Assembly (NCBI GenBank): GCA_963678705.1 | Contig: OY783214.1 | Span: forward strand, 12,028,001-12,092,000 | Reading direction: 5' to 3' | Source of the DNA: Panorpa germanica | Taxonomy: Eukaryota > Arthropoda > Insecta > Mecoptera > Panorpidae | Length of the DNA: 64,000 nt | Part shown: piece after piece, positions 51,069-63,229 of the stretch | Layout: every line of letters begins with the position of its first letter | Position numbering within the stretch: position 1 is the first letter of the stretch | Notes under the pieces: generated by a model | Databases searched by the model: none | What the model was told of the DNA's origin: nothing | The model's input: only the letters and a program-made list of their open reading frames with translations | Program-made: the position numbers and the translations under genes

Positions 51069-51448
51069 AGGGCGTCTGCACATGGGTCGACTGATTGCAA
51101 ACGCGAGCCCCGAATCTGCCCGAACCCGAATGAGAATGCAACTGTGTTGTTAGTGTGAGAACACACACGGCACGAACGAAACTAAACTGATTTGAAATTG
51201 GTTTTGAGCAGTTTTGAGCGACTGTGTTTCTTGGTCGCATGCCAATATGCATGCTTTTGATGGTGACATTATAAGCAGAGATGTGCACAAATACTATTCA
51301 AAAGTTTTTAAATACATACATATATACAAATACCTCATAATACGACACAATAAAATCACCTATTATGCTATTGTTAAAAATTCTTTAATCACGAAATAAG
51401 GCTCGGCATGGCTCGTTTTGCAATCCGTCGACCCGTGTGCAGACGGCC
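51069..51448 (+). mobile_element. hAT-type MITE with long TIRs and 8-bp TSD
   Basis: 380 bp. The left end 'gggcgtctgcacatgggtcg' and the right end, read in reverse as 'ggccgtctgcacacgggtcg', are inverted repeats extending about 40 bp. Flanks TTAGTGTT (51061-51068) and TTAGTGTA (51449-51456) agree at 7 of 8 bases, an 8-bp target duplication as made by hAT transposases. No coding capacity; mobilised in trans. Confidence 0.75.
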
Positions 51449-51459
51449 TTAGTGTAAAC

Positions 51460-52700
51460 CGAAAGTGTTCTTACTATTATATAATTTACAATAAATTAAT
51501 TAACACTAATAACAATTTAAAGTTCTTTAAAAATGTTATAAATTTCGAACAATTTTTTTGCATTCTAATTACATGTAAGGAATATAATTTACTAAACCGG
51601 TCATCAGTTTTACTTATTGATGATATCAAAAACTAATAAATATTTATCGTGTAAATAAACTTACGAGTATATTACATTCATATTGATTAGTTTTTATATA
51701 GAGCACCTTCTGCAGAGTAGGTTCTCTGACCAATATGTTTGGTTCTTGCTAATTAGAAGAAATGTTGTTATATACTGGTACATAACTGTGCTGCAACATT
51801 CTTTGTTTCAGCTGTTGTTTAGTTTTTTCAATATACGCTGAAAGACAGTCCTGTTGATAACATTATTTTGTTTCAGGGTTTCTGATTTGAGTTTCAATGG
51901 CATGTAGAGCTTAGTAAAATTATTTGCATATTAGCAGCATGTTTGTATTTTATGACAAATAGATTGACGTAAATATGATATAGTACTTTACATCTTTGCC
52001 GCTAAATACATTTTTGTACACATATTTTCGTAAAGTTATAAATATTTACTACATTTTTTAGTTCCATTTTTGGCATATTTATTCCATTTTATCTAATCGC
52101 AAATACAAAAAACTTTATTTAGTTTATAGATCTTACAACAAAGTGAGCGAAGGGCTAGTTTACTCTGTCAGGCTAACCTAAAGGATTAATCCTTGACTGA
52201 TAACATAATTAGTTAAATATCTATTTCAATATAACTTTCACAAACCCCGGGCGAATCCGGATTCTCTAGCTTTATGAAAACGGACATGTTTTCTCACTTA
52301 CTATAAAAATATGTTTACAACTAGAAACTTTTCTGACGTTATAAAATATGAAATATACACTCGTATTTGAAACTTTGTTCTCATTAATTTTACTTTGTAT
52401 TTATGCATTCTACTGCAACGTAATGCAATGTAGAACTGAGCGATGTAATGCAATGTTGTTTGCTGATAACTTTAATTATGGGCTTCATTTACTTTAAATA
52501 AATATCAATAAATTTTATTATAAACTAACTAATTATATTAATTATGTCTAGTTGCAAATTAAATACATACATATTTTAAAATATAGTTTGTAAATATAAA
52601 TATAACTTATTAATTACATAATTTGTGTATAAAATTCATGTTTTACATATTTTAACTAAATTAATGGTATGAATGTTAATTATTTAAAAATTAATGTAAT
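51460..52700. other. Gene-less stretch
   Basis: AT-rich DNA with no supported gene or repeat that I can identify. Confidence 0.35.
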
Positions 52701-52718
52701 AGCTGTCCACCCGACATT

Positions 52719-52830
52719 TCACAAAATTCAGATTTTTTAAGTGTTTTGAAAATTACAAAAGTAGCGTCACTAAAACCACTGTAAATCGTAAACTAATGAT
52801 CGAAGTATTATGAAATTTTAACACATATCG
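52719..52830 (-). mobile_element. mariner 5'-end relic
   Basis: On - it reads '...tgtgttaaaatttcataata', 'agtggttttagtgacgctac', 'ttttgtaattttcaaaacac'. This is the 5' UTR of the mariner copies at 55215 and 56461. The transposase start is barely visible and the rest is absent. Confidence 0.55.
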
Positions 52831-53525
52831 TTTAATGGTTAGTACTATGTAAAAATCATAAAGATTTTTCAATGATTAAGCGTTAAATGTATTAAATCCA
52901 AGAATCCCAAACTTCCATTAAAAAGCGAACGAAGTTGGATAGCTGATATGAGTTCTTCATTCACCCAATCTCTTCCATAGTTAGACGATAAATGCTATAC
53001 GATCGATGCATCTAGTGGATGCGTACCTTAAGATATATTCCTGAATTCTGGATTGAAAATATGTTTCTTGAGCCTCACAAAAAAATATAGAATTATATAA
53101 TTGAGAACGAAATAATTTCAAGTAGTTAGTTGTATTACTCATGGCTGTATGCCTGCCTTTCACCCTCCCACCCCGCCTATCATATTATAGATGTAATATA
53201 TACGTATTATACGTGCTTTAATCAACGATTTCTTTATTCCATTCAAGACTTGAATCCTCACAACGGAAGATAACTAACAATATTATGTACACAGCAAAAA
53301 TATCTATGTATCTAAAAATATTACTTGCACTTGCTTTGGCTTTGGATATTGATAAAATTGGAAATGACAAATTAAGGAAAAAAACATATTGTGAGATGAC
53401 GTTCGGTCCAACATTTCTTCGTCCAACATTTGTTATTTGACATTTAAACCCACCTCACAATTTTTCAGTGCTTTTATATGTTATACTGCATGTGACGTCA
53501 CAACGCTTCTGACGTCTCTCCCCAT

Positions 53526-53693
53526 CAGTGGCGTAGCTACCGCTGTATCAATGATACGGGGTACCCATTGTACCCAGGCTACAAGAGCCCTAAATATGTG
53601 TCTTTGTTCCTTTTGTGAAAAATCTTTACCCATCATTTGGGCCCCTCAACAAATTTTGATACGGGGCCCGTCTAAGGCACGCTACTGCCACTG
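53526..53693 (+). mobile_element. hAT-like MITE (CAGTGGCGTAGC ends)
   Basis: 168 bp. Begins CAGTGGCGTAGC and ends GCTACTGCCACTG, imperfect terminal inverted repeats. Flanked by CTCCCCAT and CTCTCCAT (7 of 8 match), an 8-bp target-site duplication. GC-richer than its surroundings. A 104-codon open frame overlapping it is an artefact of this element. Confidence 0.7.
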
Positions 53694-54150
53694 CTCTCCA
53701 TTGTCACATCTTGTCACATTTTGTGGACACCTCTCCCTTCATTACGTGTGACGTAATTTACGGATAGACCCCTTTGTCTAAATAACGTCAGCTTATATAT
53801 CGCATGTTAAAGTCGCACTAGTTTGGATCGGACTCAATGTCGTTAAAATTTAACGCCATCTTTTGTCGACACAGAACTCGATACATATTATATGACAACG
53901 AATTACAGCGCGAATAGTTACTTAATTAATCCACTGGGTACAGATGGACTTTCTCTGTAATAGAAAAAGCTGCCTTTAAACCTATTAAAACAATATTTAT
54001 TATTGATAATATTAACAGTGTGGCGTGCTTTAGACTAGAGCTTCTGAATAAGGGAATAAGGATATAGATAGTTCGTAGAATGAAATAAAGATAGTACACA
54101 TAAAGGGGTAATGCAATGGGTTAAGTAAAGGAACAAGAAGAAGAAGTAAT

Positions 54151-54327
54151 ATGGCGCCACCACCACAGGCAATAGCAACTGCTAGTCGACAGGCGTTGTT
54201 GTCGGTGGTCGGTGGTAGAGTCGACGTCGACGTTGGCGTCTACTATGGTGTCATTATTTTCTATGAGAGGATAAAAGGTATAAACTGCACTATGCACTTG
54301 TGGTTGCAGCTTGCAATCTGCAGCTAA
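54151..54327 (+). other. Unrecognised 58-codon open frame, GC-rich start
   Basis: Begins MAPPPQAIATASRQALLSVV and ends LWLQLAICS. Composition and codon use (GTC, GAC, GGC) stand out from the AT-rich surroundings. This could be a first exon or a short peptide, but no family is recognised and no partner exon was found. Confidence 0.25.
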
Positions 54328-54550
54328 ATTCGTATTTTAACACATTTTATAGTGTCCTTGTTACACCCATACAAACCGATGAAGCTTTTAGAATATAACA
54401 ATATTGTGAAACTCTTGCGACAGAGCAGGATTTGTAAAGGAATTGATAGGGCAGCTCACTTTATTAAATAAATTTAAAATACACGTATTTGTAAGCAAAG
54501 AACGACATTATTATATATTACATAAATATAAAAACACCCAGGTAGAAAAT

Positions 54551-54702
54551 TGTCTTGAAGTACCAGGTTCACACTGGCTAGCTTGCTACAAATTAATTCT
54601 ATGGTTCATTTTATACTTTTCATATAGAAATTGTCTTACAGAGCAAGGTTTATACTTGCTAATTTGCTATAAACTAATTTGAAGGTTCCTTTTTTACTTG
54701 GG
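54551..54702 (+). repeat. ~70-bp repeat as a tandem dimer
   Basis: Two units, 54551-54618 and 54631-54702, each starting 'ttgtctt' and containing 'gctacaaattaattct' or its variant and 'ggttc(a/c)ttttt'. Related copies are at 7415-7460 and 57749-57823. Confidence 0.6.
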
Positions 54703-54734
54703 CAGGGATAAAAGTATAGGAAAAGTTCTTTGGA

Positions 54735-54860
54735 TGACCGAGGTTAATGGTAAGTAGTAGGTGCATCACTCAGCTATGCTTGGGTCGAAGTTCGATTTCC
54801 GGAGATAAAATAAATTTATTGCATGGCTGGGACAGAAATAAGCACATCAAATGATAAACA
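54735..54860 (+). repeat. tRNA-derived SINE, degraded copy
   Basis: Box B-like 'gaagttcgatttccgg' (about 54787-54802) with a poorly preserved box A upstream. Body similarity to 40790-40910 is weak. Immediately follows the ~70-bp repeat dimer. Confidence 0.4.
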
Positions 54861-55214
54861 CACTACAAAATACACAATTATTATATTGCAAGTAATGCGA
54901 GAAATAACCTAGCTCTTGAAATCGCAGTAATATAATAAATAAAAAGAAGAAAGAAGGAAAAAAAGAAATGTAAAGAAATTAGATTAAATCAGTTGAGGGA
55001 GAGCACAAAAAAAGCAAGAAAGAATTTTGTGCTTTTGGATAAAGTTTGGATAAAATAGAACAGATTTTGCGGATTAGTAAACATAATGAAAAGCAACACA
55101 AAGAATAAAAACAAAAAGATGAAAATAGTGGTAATGTTTTGTAGGATGATATACGAGTATATATGACGCCATTATTGACAAATCATAATCATATTTAGAT
55201 AGTACCAACCTTCA

Positions 55215-55350
55215 AAAGATATGTGTCAAAATTTCACGACATTCCGAGCATTACTTTATGAGTTAAAGTGGTTTTAGTGATGCTACTTTTATTTATTTTT
55301 CACAAAAATGGAAAAATCTGAATTTCGTGTTTTAATATACATTTATATGT
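55215..55350 (+). mobile_element. mariner 5'-end relic with transposase start
   Basis: 'atgtgtcaaaatttcacgac' leads to an ATG at 55308 encoding MEKSEFRVL. This is the start of a mariner-family transposase as known from many insects. Similarity stops after about ten codons, so only the 5' end is present. Confidence 0.6.
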
Positions 55351-56065
55351 CATCGTTCAATCTTATTGACATGATACTCACACAAAAACTTTTTAACACA
55401 AGTAATTCACGATTAATACTCTGCACATTTAGATTCTAAAAGATACATACCATAAATCCATCCCTGTACGTAACAGCGTTTCATTTACGGTAGCATTCTT
55501 TCTACACAAGTCATTCTTACGTTAAAGATTTTGTTGTTACAGGAAGTTATTATGCAGAACTAATATAAACATATTTATGAAGATGATGCAAGCGTATACC
55601 ATTCATATTTTTCTCATTATATGCAAAACTTTCTAAATATCTTTACTTGTCACATTATCAGTAAATATTTCAAACTTAACTAGCTGCAAACTTATTTTCT
55701 ATAATGGTTTTCCTGCATTATACATACACTTACACATCTTGCAACATAATTTAGTTTCAATGTACATAATGGAGTTTCTTCTTATCAGAACTTGTATTTT
55801 ACACTACTTAACTTGTTTCGGAATACTTATACATATTTATTATATTATGTATTTATGTATACAGAGTGTTAGGTAAATAGGCGCAACTTTTTTTTAATAT
55901 ACAAAATATAACAACAAACAATATATATATGTATATATTAATATTAATCTACCTATTATAATGTTCGTAATTGTCAAAATGTTCTACCGTTTGTATGAAA
56001 AACCCATAAGCACGCATGTTTATATAGGACGATAGAACGATATTTATCCGGTACCAAAATCTTAT

Positions 56066-56315
56066 ATGGTATCTTCTAAGCGGCGAGAACCAGAAATATC
56101 AAAACGGGAAAGTACTCTAAGGAGCGACGATGGTCAAGGAAGGAGTGATACAGAGCTACTCAGCATGTGCCGTTGTGCTGGAAGTGGGCGCTCAGGGGCA
56201 GACGTGCAGAGGAATAAATTTGAAAGTGCGGGAACGATACAGAGCAGAGAGCCAATATGTAATGATTGGTGTTTTAGGGGCGGGGAACTGGACATTGTTC
56301 AATATTAAAATATAA
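56066..56315 (+). other. GC-richer open segment of unknown origin
   Basis: Two overlapping open frames (80 and 61 codons) in a locally GC-rich block ('ggaagtgggcgctcagggg'). One reads ...YVMIGVLGAGNWTLFN. It looks like formerly coding or transposon DNA in AT-rich surroundings, but I recognise no family and cannot choose a frame. Confidence 0.25.
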
Positions 56316-56460
56316 AAAAACATAAATTTTAGCACAAATTATTCAAAAATAATATTTTGCATTAAGTTTAATTTAGCAAATAACTTTTACTTAAGCACAA
56401 ATATTATATACATGTCGCTTTGCGACGGGGCGACATTTATAATGTGACAATGTAATTATC

Positions 56461-56680
56461 AAACGATGTGTTAAAATTTCATAAAACTCCGACCATTAGT
56501 TTACAAGTTGCATTCGTTTTAGTGGAGTTACTTTTGTAATTTTCAAAACAATGTAAAACTCTGAATTTCGTGTGTTGACAAAGTATTGCTTTTAATGAGA
56601 AAAAATACCGTTGAAGCAAAGCCATTGTCAATGTATTGTTTCCCTACGAACTTATTGAGTGATGTGATATTAACTGTAAC
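56461..56680 (+). mobile_element. mariner 5'-end relic, longer copy
   Basis: Shares the 5' UTR with 55215. It then runs through a damaged transposase start ('ctctgaatttcgtgtgttga', 'aataccgttgaagcaaagcc') with stops and frameshifts, and fades by about 56680. Dead. Confidence 0.6.
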
Positions 56681-57616
56681 ACTAACATAGCTACAATCAA
56701 TCTACGATGAAGTAATTACCAGAAAATATTTAATGGAGAAGAAAATGTTTTCTAGAAAACAATATAAAATATATTATATTTGAAGAGTTCTATGAATAGA
56801 ACAAAGAATACGTATAACAAGACAATGTATAAGGGTAGTCAACATGGAACATAATTAAGGGCGTACAAGTACCTATCTATCGTGGCATCCCTCTACACGG
56901 GGGGACGGTGCGGTGTTCAAATACTTTAATATAACTGAGATACGATGGTAAATAATCAAAGGAATATTTTCAGTAACCATAGTGAAATCATTTATATGGA
57001 ATAACAAGGATTTAGTCAACTAAGTAAATCGTAATATGTTTGTAACACAGAGAATAATATTAAGTTCATCGATACAAGGACCAAAGGACGTTATATTAAG
57101 TCTTGTTAAGTGCTACAAATGAATAATTAATTAATATGCTCAGTACTTGTTGACTATAATTGCTTCAATATAAACTTGGAGATGAGCATTACTAATTAAA
57201 CCAGCTTTGATGTTGTTAAAGATGGTACACATCTACATGGAGAGATATACATGCAAATACTGCAAACAAAATATAGGGACACTCTCTGGTAAAAATGGAG
57301 AAATTTGTGAAGCCATTTCCTAGAATATACTAATTACCAGAGTGTAACCCCGTTTTTAGTGTGCATGATTTGAATTCAACAAAATAATTCGTAATTTCAT
57401 TTCAATTTTTAATTCTATTTTCAAAGTTGAAATATTTAACTACCACTAAAGTTTTCTACCAGGAAACGTCCTACCCTTTGCCAATTTTCAATTTCTAATT
57501 TTCAAAAAAAGTTAGCATTGAACACCGTAATATACGAGACAAATTTCAACTTTCTGTCTTTTACGAATTAAAAGTGATAGAGCAAAAAGAAATTTTTTTT
57601 TTAGTTTTTCCAAAAT

Positions 57617-57710
57617 CACGGGTTTCCAGGAAATTCAGGGGAAAATCTGAGGACGCCAAAAGTCTTACAATTTTTTTCTCTACGAAATAGGAAATTTTCA
57701 TGAAGATCGC
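57617..57710 (+). repeat. Dispersed ~95-bp repeat
   Basis: 'cgggtttccaggaaattcag', 'gccaaaagtcttacaatttt', 'ctctacgaaatagg' repeats 23424-23520, inside the foldback element spacer, in the same orientation with scattered differences. Confidence 0.65.
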
Positions 57711-57748
57711 ATAATGGCATAAATATTTAAAATAAGTAATAAGTAAAA

Positions 57749-57823
57749 ATTATCTAGTAGGGCAAGGCTCACAGTCGCTAGGTTGCCACAAGTTAATTCC
57801 AAGATTTCTTTTCTATCTGGGTT
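57749..57823 (+). repeat. ~70-bp dispersed repeat, single copy
   Basis: 'gggcaaggctcacagtcgct' then 'agttaattccaagatttctt' matches 54551-54702 and 7415-7460. No SINE is recognisable beside this copy. Confidence 0.55.
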
Positions 57824-58749
57824 TCGCATTAGTATATTCATATTTTTAAGATAAATATTACTAGGATTCATACTTTTTATTCAGCTGAGAATAATTGGAT
57901 TATCAATATAATTTTGTAATATTAAATTTTTATTTAGTTTTATTCAATTATGTGCATCATTTTGAATATAAAATAGGTCAACACTTATTTTGGATATTGG
58001 TGCAATAGCTAGTAGTAAGATTATCATATTTGTATCGTATAAAATAAATCTTCCAAACTTGTTTAAATTGGTTTCCAGACATAATACACGTGTAAAGAGG
58101 AAACCAATAATTGGATTATTCACAGATGAACAGATTTGTCTTCTCTCACTCTCCCACCACTCCTGTACCTCCCTCTACCTCCCACACTTTACTCAGACTC
58201 ACAACAGATACATCAGACGATCTAATAACTGTTACGTGTTTGACGTGACTATTTTATGACGTTGATTATTTGTCCAAAAGAAACAAAAAATAAAGCTAAG
58301 CTGAACTAAACGATGTAGGTATGTGTTAGGTTCCTTTTTGCTTCAGTGAACTGTTTGTACGAGTATCTTGTAGTCGCTACAATAGAATGTTTGCAGAGTA
58401 AGCGTGGTGCGATCATTGTTAATCTTGGTTTTTGTAAAAACTCAACCAACGCCTCCGGTACGGAATGTGCGGTGTGATGATTTCCTTTGTGGATGTATTG
58501 TGTCCTTCGTAGCTTCTTAACAACTGACGTTTGCTTTAATAGCTATGTAAACTTAGAAAGCAAAATATAATGAAGCCCTATTCAAAAAAATGTTTTCTTG
58601 TATTAAGGATTAGAATTAATAATTAATTATTAATGTGATGAAACCTAATTGTGGATAGATGTAGCGAGATACACATGCTGTGATGAAATTCATTATAAGT
58701 TTAATGTATAATTTTACAATACCATTTGAAGACCTAAATTTTTAAAAGC

Positions 58750-59021
58750 TTATTATTATTATTTTATTTAAATTTAGTTCAAAGATAATTTATTTTCATT
58801 TATTAATTTTGTATCTAGTAAAATTTGTAGTAGTGATGAAGTATATCAGAAATGTTGTTGTCTAGTTGTATAATTTGTCTTATATGGTGAAATCTATTAC
58901 ATTGTAGTAGTAGGTGTTCAATTGTTAATTCCTTATTACAAGTATCGCAAATAGATTGTCTTTGTCTCTTGAGGATATATTCATGTGTAATTTGTGTGTG
59001 TCCTATATTGAGTCTCTTCAA
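58750..59021 (-). pseudogene. I-clade-like LINE ORF2 terminus with (TAA)n tail
   Basis: On - the frame reads MKRLNIGHTQITHEYILKRQ then CDTCNKELTIEHLLLQC. This is the Cys/His segment at the C-terminus of non-LTR ORF2 proteins of the I/R1 type. It is followed by an (AAT)n tail (58750-58763), the kind of tail seen in I elements rather than poly(A). Everything upstream is missing, so it is a 5'-truncated dead copy. Confidence 0.65.
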
Positions 59022-59587
59022 TTTAATTGCTTATTGTACATTTAATGATTTTACATAGTTTATAATAATGTATAATAATGATATGATGAAGTTTTATAAT
59101 CTAATGGTAAAATTATTGAATAATATATATTGTATTATTTTTAAGGGGAATCTAACACCACCAAATTTAACTGTTACGTAAACAATCTTACATACTATAC
59201 AACGTTGTGACTAATTTTTCGACTATTTGGAAAACAAGTCTATCTTTTTGCTTATCAAAACTAAATCATAAATTTTTTAATAAAATATGTGTTTTAATAG
59301 CAGGGATTCTTTATTAAACCACATAATTTTTACGGCAAAACAATGAAATAGATTTTATACAAAAGAAGGCCATTAACAGGCTAATATGTCTATAGACAAG
59401 GTTGAGGCGGCAATTAAAACGGAAGGGTTAACGCTAGCAGTTGTCGATCATACGACTTTGACGCAAGTATAGTACGTCTGTAGTATCATTAGTGTCACTT
59501 AGAAAGAGACACACCTCGTACATGTATTGATAAAATTTGTTTTGTAAATTTGTGTTTAGGAATATATTTAAAAAAAAGATTAATATA

Positions 59588-59765
59588 TGAGTTTTACCCG
59601 CTGAACAACACAATTGCATAAGTATATCTTACATAATCTTTTTAAGATAAATACATATGTACTACATGAATCTTACGTCAAATATCGGTAAGGTATTTCA
59701 CGTAAAATAAAAATAAATAAAAATTCTATTTCATTTACTGTTTAGTTTTCTTTAATAAAAGTTTT
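59588..59765 (+). repeat. Possible further CCGCTAAACA-family relic
   Basis: 'acccgctgaacaacacaatt' resembles the family's left end and 'tttactgtttag' its right end. The interior is too diverged to align by eye. Confidence 0.3.
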
Positions 59766-60048
59766 TTTGAAGTAACATGAATAAGTTGCTGAGGTAACAC
59801 CCTCTGTATTTTAACTGAGGGTATTAAGCTCTTCTGCAAAGCTTTTTTTAGCTACTGTCGTATATTTTATAATACATATAACAACGAAGTCGTTTCACGA
59901 CATATGACTTTTGACACAACTTTTCTAAGCACCTACTCCATAAATATTATTTAATATTTTTGTATACGATCTTATATTTTATTTATAAATGTATGTCACA
60001 TCTTCTCTATGGAACATTGTTTTATGTTGACAACTTTAGCTGTCACTT

Positions 60049-60240
60049 TTATAAAAGCTCTAAGATGCTTTGTACATCACTTGCTTTATAGTTTAACGGC
60101 CTTCCTGTTCTAGGTACAGCTGACACACCTGGGGCACGATAATCCTCTAGAGTATTAAACTGTTCGTCAGTCTCCAACGATCCGACGGCGACGGCGACGG
60201 CGATGGGCGACGCGATGGCAACGGTAGTGCTCACAGCACA
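60049..60240 (-). other. Unrecognised GC-rich open frame, possible terminal exon
   Basis: A splice-acceptor-like 'atattcag' (on -, ending at about 60246) precedes an open frame that reads ...TTVAIASPIAVAVAVGSLET, contains VPRTGRPLNYKASDVQSIL, and stops at 60049. The codon use (GCC, GTC, TCG) is unlike the surroundings. No upstream exon or family was identified. It may be the last exon of a gene lying to the right or a retroposed fragment. Confidence 0.25.
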
Positions 60241-60424
60241 TCTCTGAATATATTACTAGTACTTGTTTCGGCTTATAAAGTGAACTTCCCTTATTCGCGA
60301 TTGATTAATATTACTGTTATTATTTTATTTTAATGTTTTTGACATTAAGCACTACATTCTTCCGCCTTAAATCATTAAGTTACATATCATTGTGATTAAT
60401 TTCGTTTGTGTTTCTTATTTTATG

Positions 60425-60720
60425 TACCCATACTGTATCTCTCTTCCTGCTACTCTTCCTCCTGTTTCTACTCTACCATTCCTTCTCTTTCCTCGCTCCT
60501 TCTCTCTATTTTCACCTCACTTTAATAACTGCAGAATCTTCTTTTAACTTTTTACTCTTTTCTCACATGAATTCTTAATGTAGTCCAGCGCTTCTACCAT
60601 ATATCTCTCCAGAACATGTTACACATCCGTTCTCTCTCTATTTTCCAAGTATCTGCTGCCTTTCTTTTCATTTCCCAATCTAAATCTTGCGATTCTTCTT
60701 ATGTTCTTATTATATTCGAT
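60425..60720 (-). pseudogene. LINE ORF2 C-terminal relic, third copy
   Basis: On - it encodes [20 protein letters not shown] followed by a broken frame and purine-rich tail, homologous to 33949-34450. Several stops; dead. Confidence 0.55.
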
Positions 60721-60729
60721 TGATGAATA

Positions 60730-63220
60730 TATTTTGTTTGCTTAATATTTGAATTTACGTTCAATTGCGCTATGAGTAGAAGAAAATATATCTTTGATAA
60801 ATAATTTATTAAATGAATGGAATTTCTACTAGAGAGATGTACTTATGTAAGTGTATGACTTGAAATGAATCAGCTATGTCAAGATAGATCCAGCTTCTCT
60901 TAAAACACTATATCAACATTTTATTGAACACAGATTTAAGACAGGCACAATTTCATGTTGTTCCTATTCAATTTACAAAGATTAAAGCTGTGTAATAATG
61001 ATGCTCTATTTTAGCAAATTCTAATACGTTTAGAAATAAAATTAAGATAATGAGATTTATTGAAGCATTATACACCCCTATTATGTAATTGCGTCCGTTA
61101 ATTTCTAGGACTATATTTTCAAAATTACGTTATCTGAGCTTACTCAAAACTCTCAGCCGACCTTATATAAAAAGCATATTAGATCCCATCCCCAGGATCG
61201 GGCATAAGTAGCCTGGATAGCTAGTAATGGATATTGCCCAAATTGCCTATTAATGGAACAAAAATAAAAAATTCAATTTAGTTAAAAAGTGACCATACTT
61301 CATGACAAGCAGGAAGTCATCTTTATGAGCCACTGGTTTAGTAGTAGCCAGGGTTCTGACCATAACATTGAGGCCAAATTTTTAGAAATATATTGGTTGA
61401 TACAGGATTATTCTTAATGAACCGTTTTTGTATTGGAAATTAAACCTTATTACATATCAATGGAATAGTAATACAAGTGTATTTTTGTTCGATATACGTC
61501 GACATTTCTATAGAAATATTCCTCCTTATAAAAGGTTACTTGTGTATTCATTTTCCACTAAGATTAATAATCTGAAAAAGTCTGAAAAACGTCGTTTGTA
61601 AAAGTTTCCAGATTACTGAGATAATATCCGTTGTTATATCAGGTAGATCTATATAATTGTATTCGATTGCTATATGCCTTTTTTCTTATTTTGTAATTGA
61701 ATTTCGGGAATAAGGTGGGTTTACTATACTTATATATCATATATTAGATCTCGAGAGGGTTTACCATAGACTGCATGGTCTGCATGAAAATAAAAGAAGT
61801 TCGGAAATGCAATTTGTTGATAAAAATTTTCCATTTGTAATATATTTGCTTGCTCACCGCTTATCGGTTGCATTATTTAATCCGATTTTAATATTTTTAT
61901 AATATTTTAAATGTAGTTCTATATAAACCTATTTGAAATATACTGTAAACTTAAATTGCACTTTAATGCTAAATAAAGTATATATTAGCAGTGTCGCATT
62001 AAGACGTTGGAGGCCACTTGGTTACCAGAACTTGACTGTTTCTCAATTTTTACTTCTTCTTTCAAATTAGTTATTTTGTTCTCACGCCGAATTTAATTCT
62101 ATTCAGTGAAGACTAGTACAGTTTAAATAACTGTCAGTAAAATGATGAGTAACTCATTGCTCTTCAACAATAAAATGCAATTCGATAATCCTATTCTATC
62201 TTCAATTATCCTATTAAAAAGAATATAAGATTTTTTTTCTTTTTCTTTTTATTGTACTATTTTAATTTACCATCTATTAAGATTAAAAAAAAAACATAAG
62301 TACTCTTTTAAATAATAAAAAGAATTACGTAATAATTTTAGTAAAATAGTATATGCTTTATGTTTTCTTATCAAATTTAAATTTCCTCGTTAGATATTTT
62401 GTGTGTTACTAGAAATATAAAAATATTTTCCCATTGGTCTATCAACTAAATTACCTTAGAATCAAAATAAAGTTTCATTCATGCGAGAGTTTGAGAAATA
62501 AATTTCAAAAGTTTCCTATAACTTTGAATATACACTTGAGATGATTCATTCAAGTTTCTGGTTGACTTCCAGGTTTCTGGAAAGAGGAGAGCAAGAGGAG
62601 ATCTATGGAATTCTACAATACACAATCAGTTCATAACTACATATTTATATTTTCTGTGCTCTAGAATTTAACTACCATACAGTATATATACATATATATA
62701 TATATATATATAAATATATAAGTATAAATGTAATCTATTAACTACATAATAAAATTTGTAAAGTTTTTCTGTGGAGTTTTCTTTTAGAAAAAAAGAGATA
62801 TTATAAACGGTACAGCATCTAGTCAACTTTCTAGAGAATTGTAATGGATGAAAGCAGGAAGAACTTGCGATTTTTTCAGTAGAGTGTAGTCGCTTTAGCA
62901 CACTTTAGAATGAGAGAAGATTGCTATTTTAATGTTTAATAATACACTACTGTATGTATTTTTGTATGCTAGTATGTATAATATGGTTCAATTATATTAT
63001 GGTTCATATGTCTTGAAGTCAAAGTGTCGTACGACCGTCTACTCAGATAATTTCGAACAATAGTGTGAAACACGAATTTCTGTAGATAACGTGAGCAGTG
63101 TCGATAGTGTTCTTTGTATTTATTATGTCATTGAGTACGAAAAGGTGAGACGGTAAGAAATATTATAGCAGAAAGAAATGTAAAACAACTTGAATAAACC
63201 TTGCTCATGTTTCCATATAC
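60730..63220. other. Gene-less, AT-rich stretch
   Basis: No supported gene. Contains a (TA)n run at about 62684-62715 and scattered short open frames without recognisable motifs. Confidence 0.4.
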
Positions 63221-63229
63221 ATGTAATAC

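Noticed and set aside
53437..53751. 104-codon + strand frame
   Set aside because: It spans the hAT-like MITE and both flanks, so it is an accidental frame.
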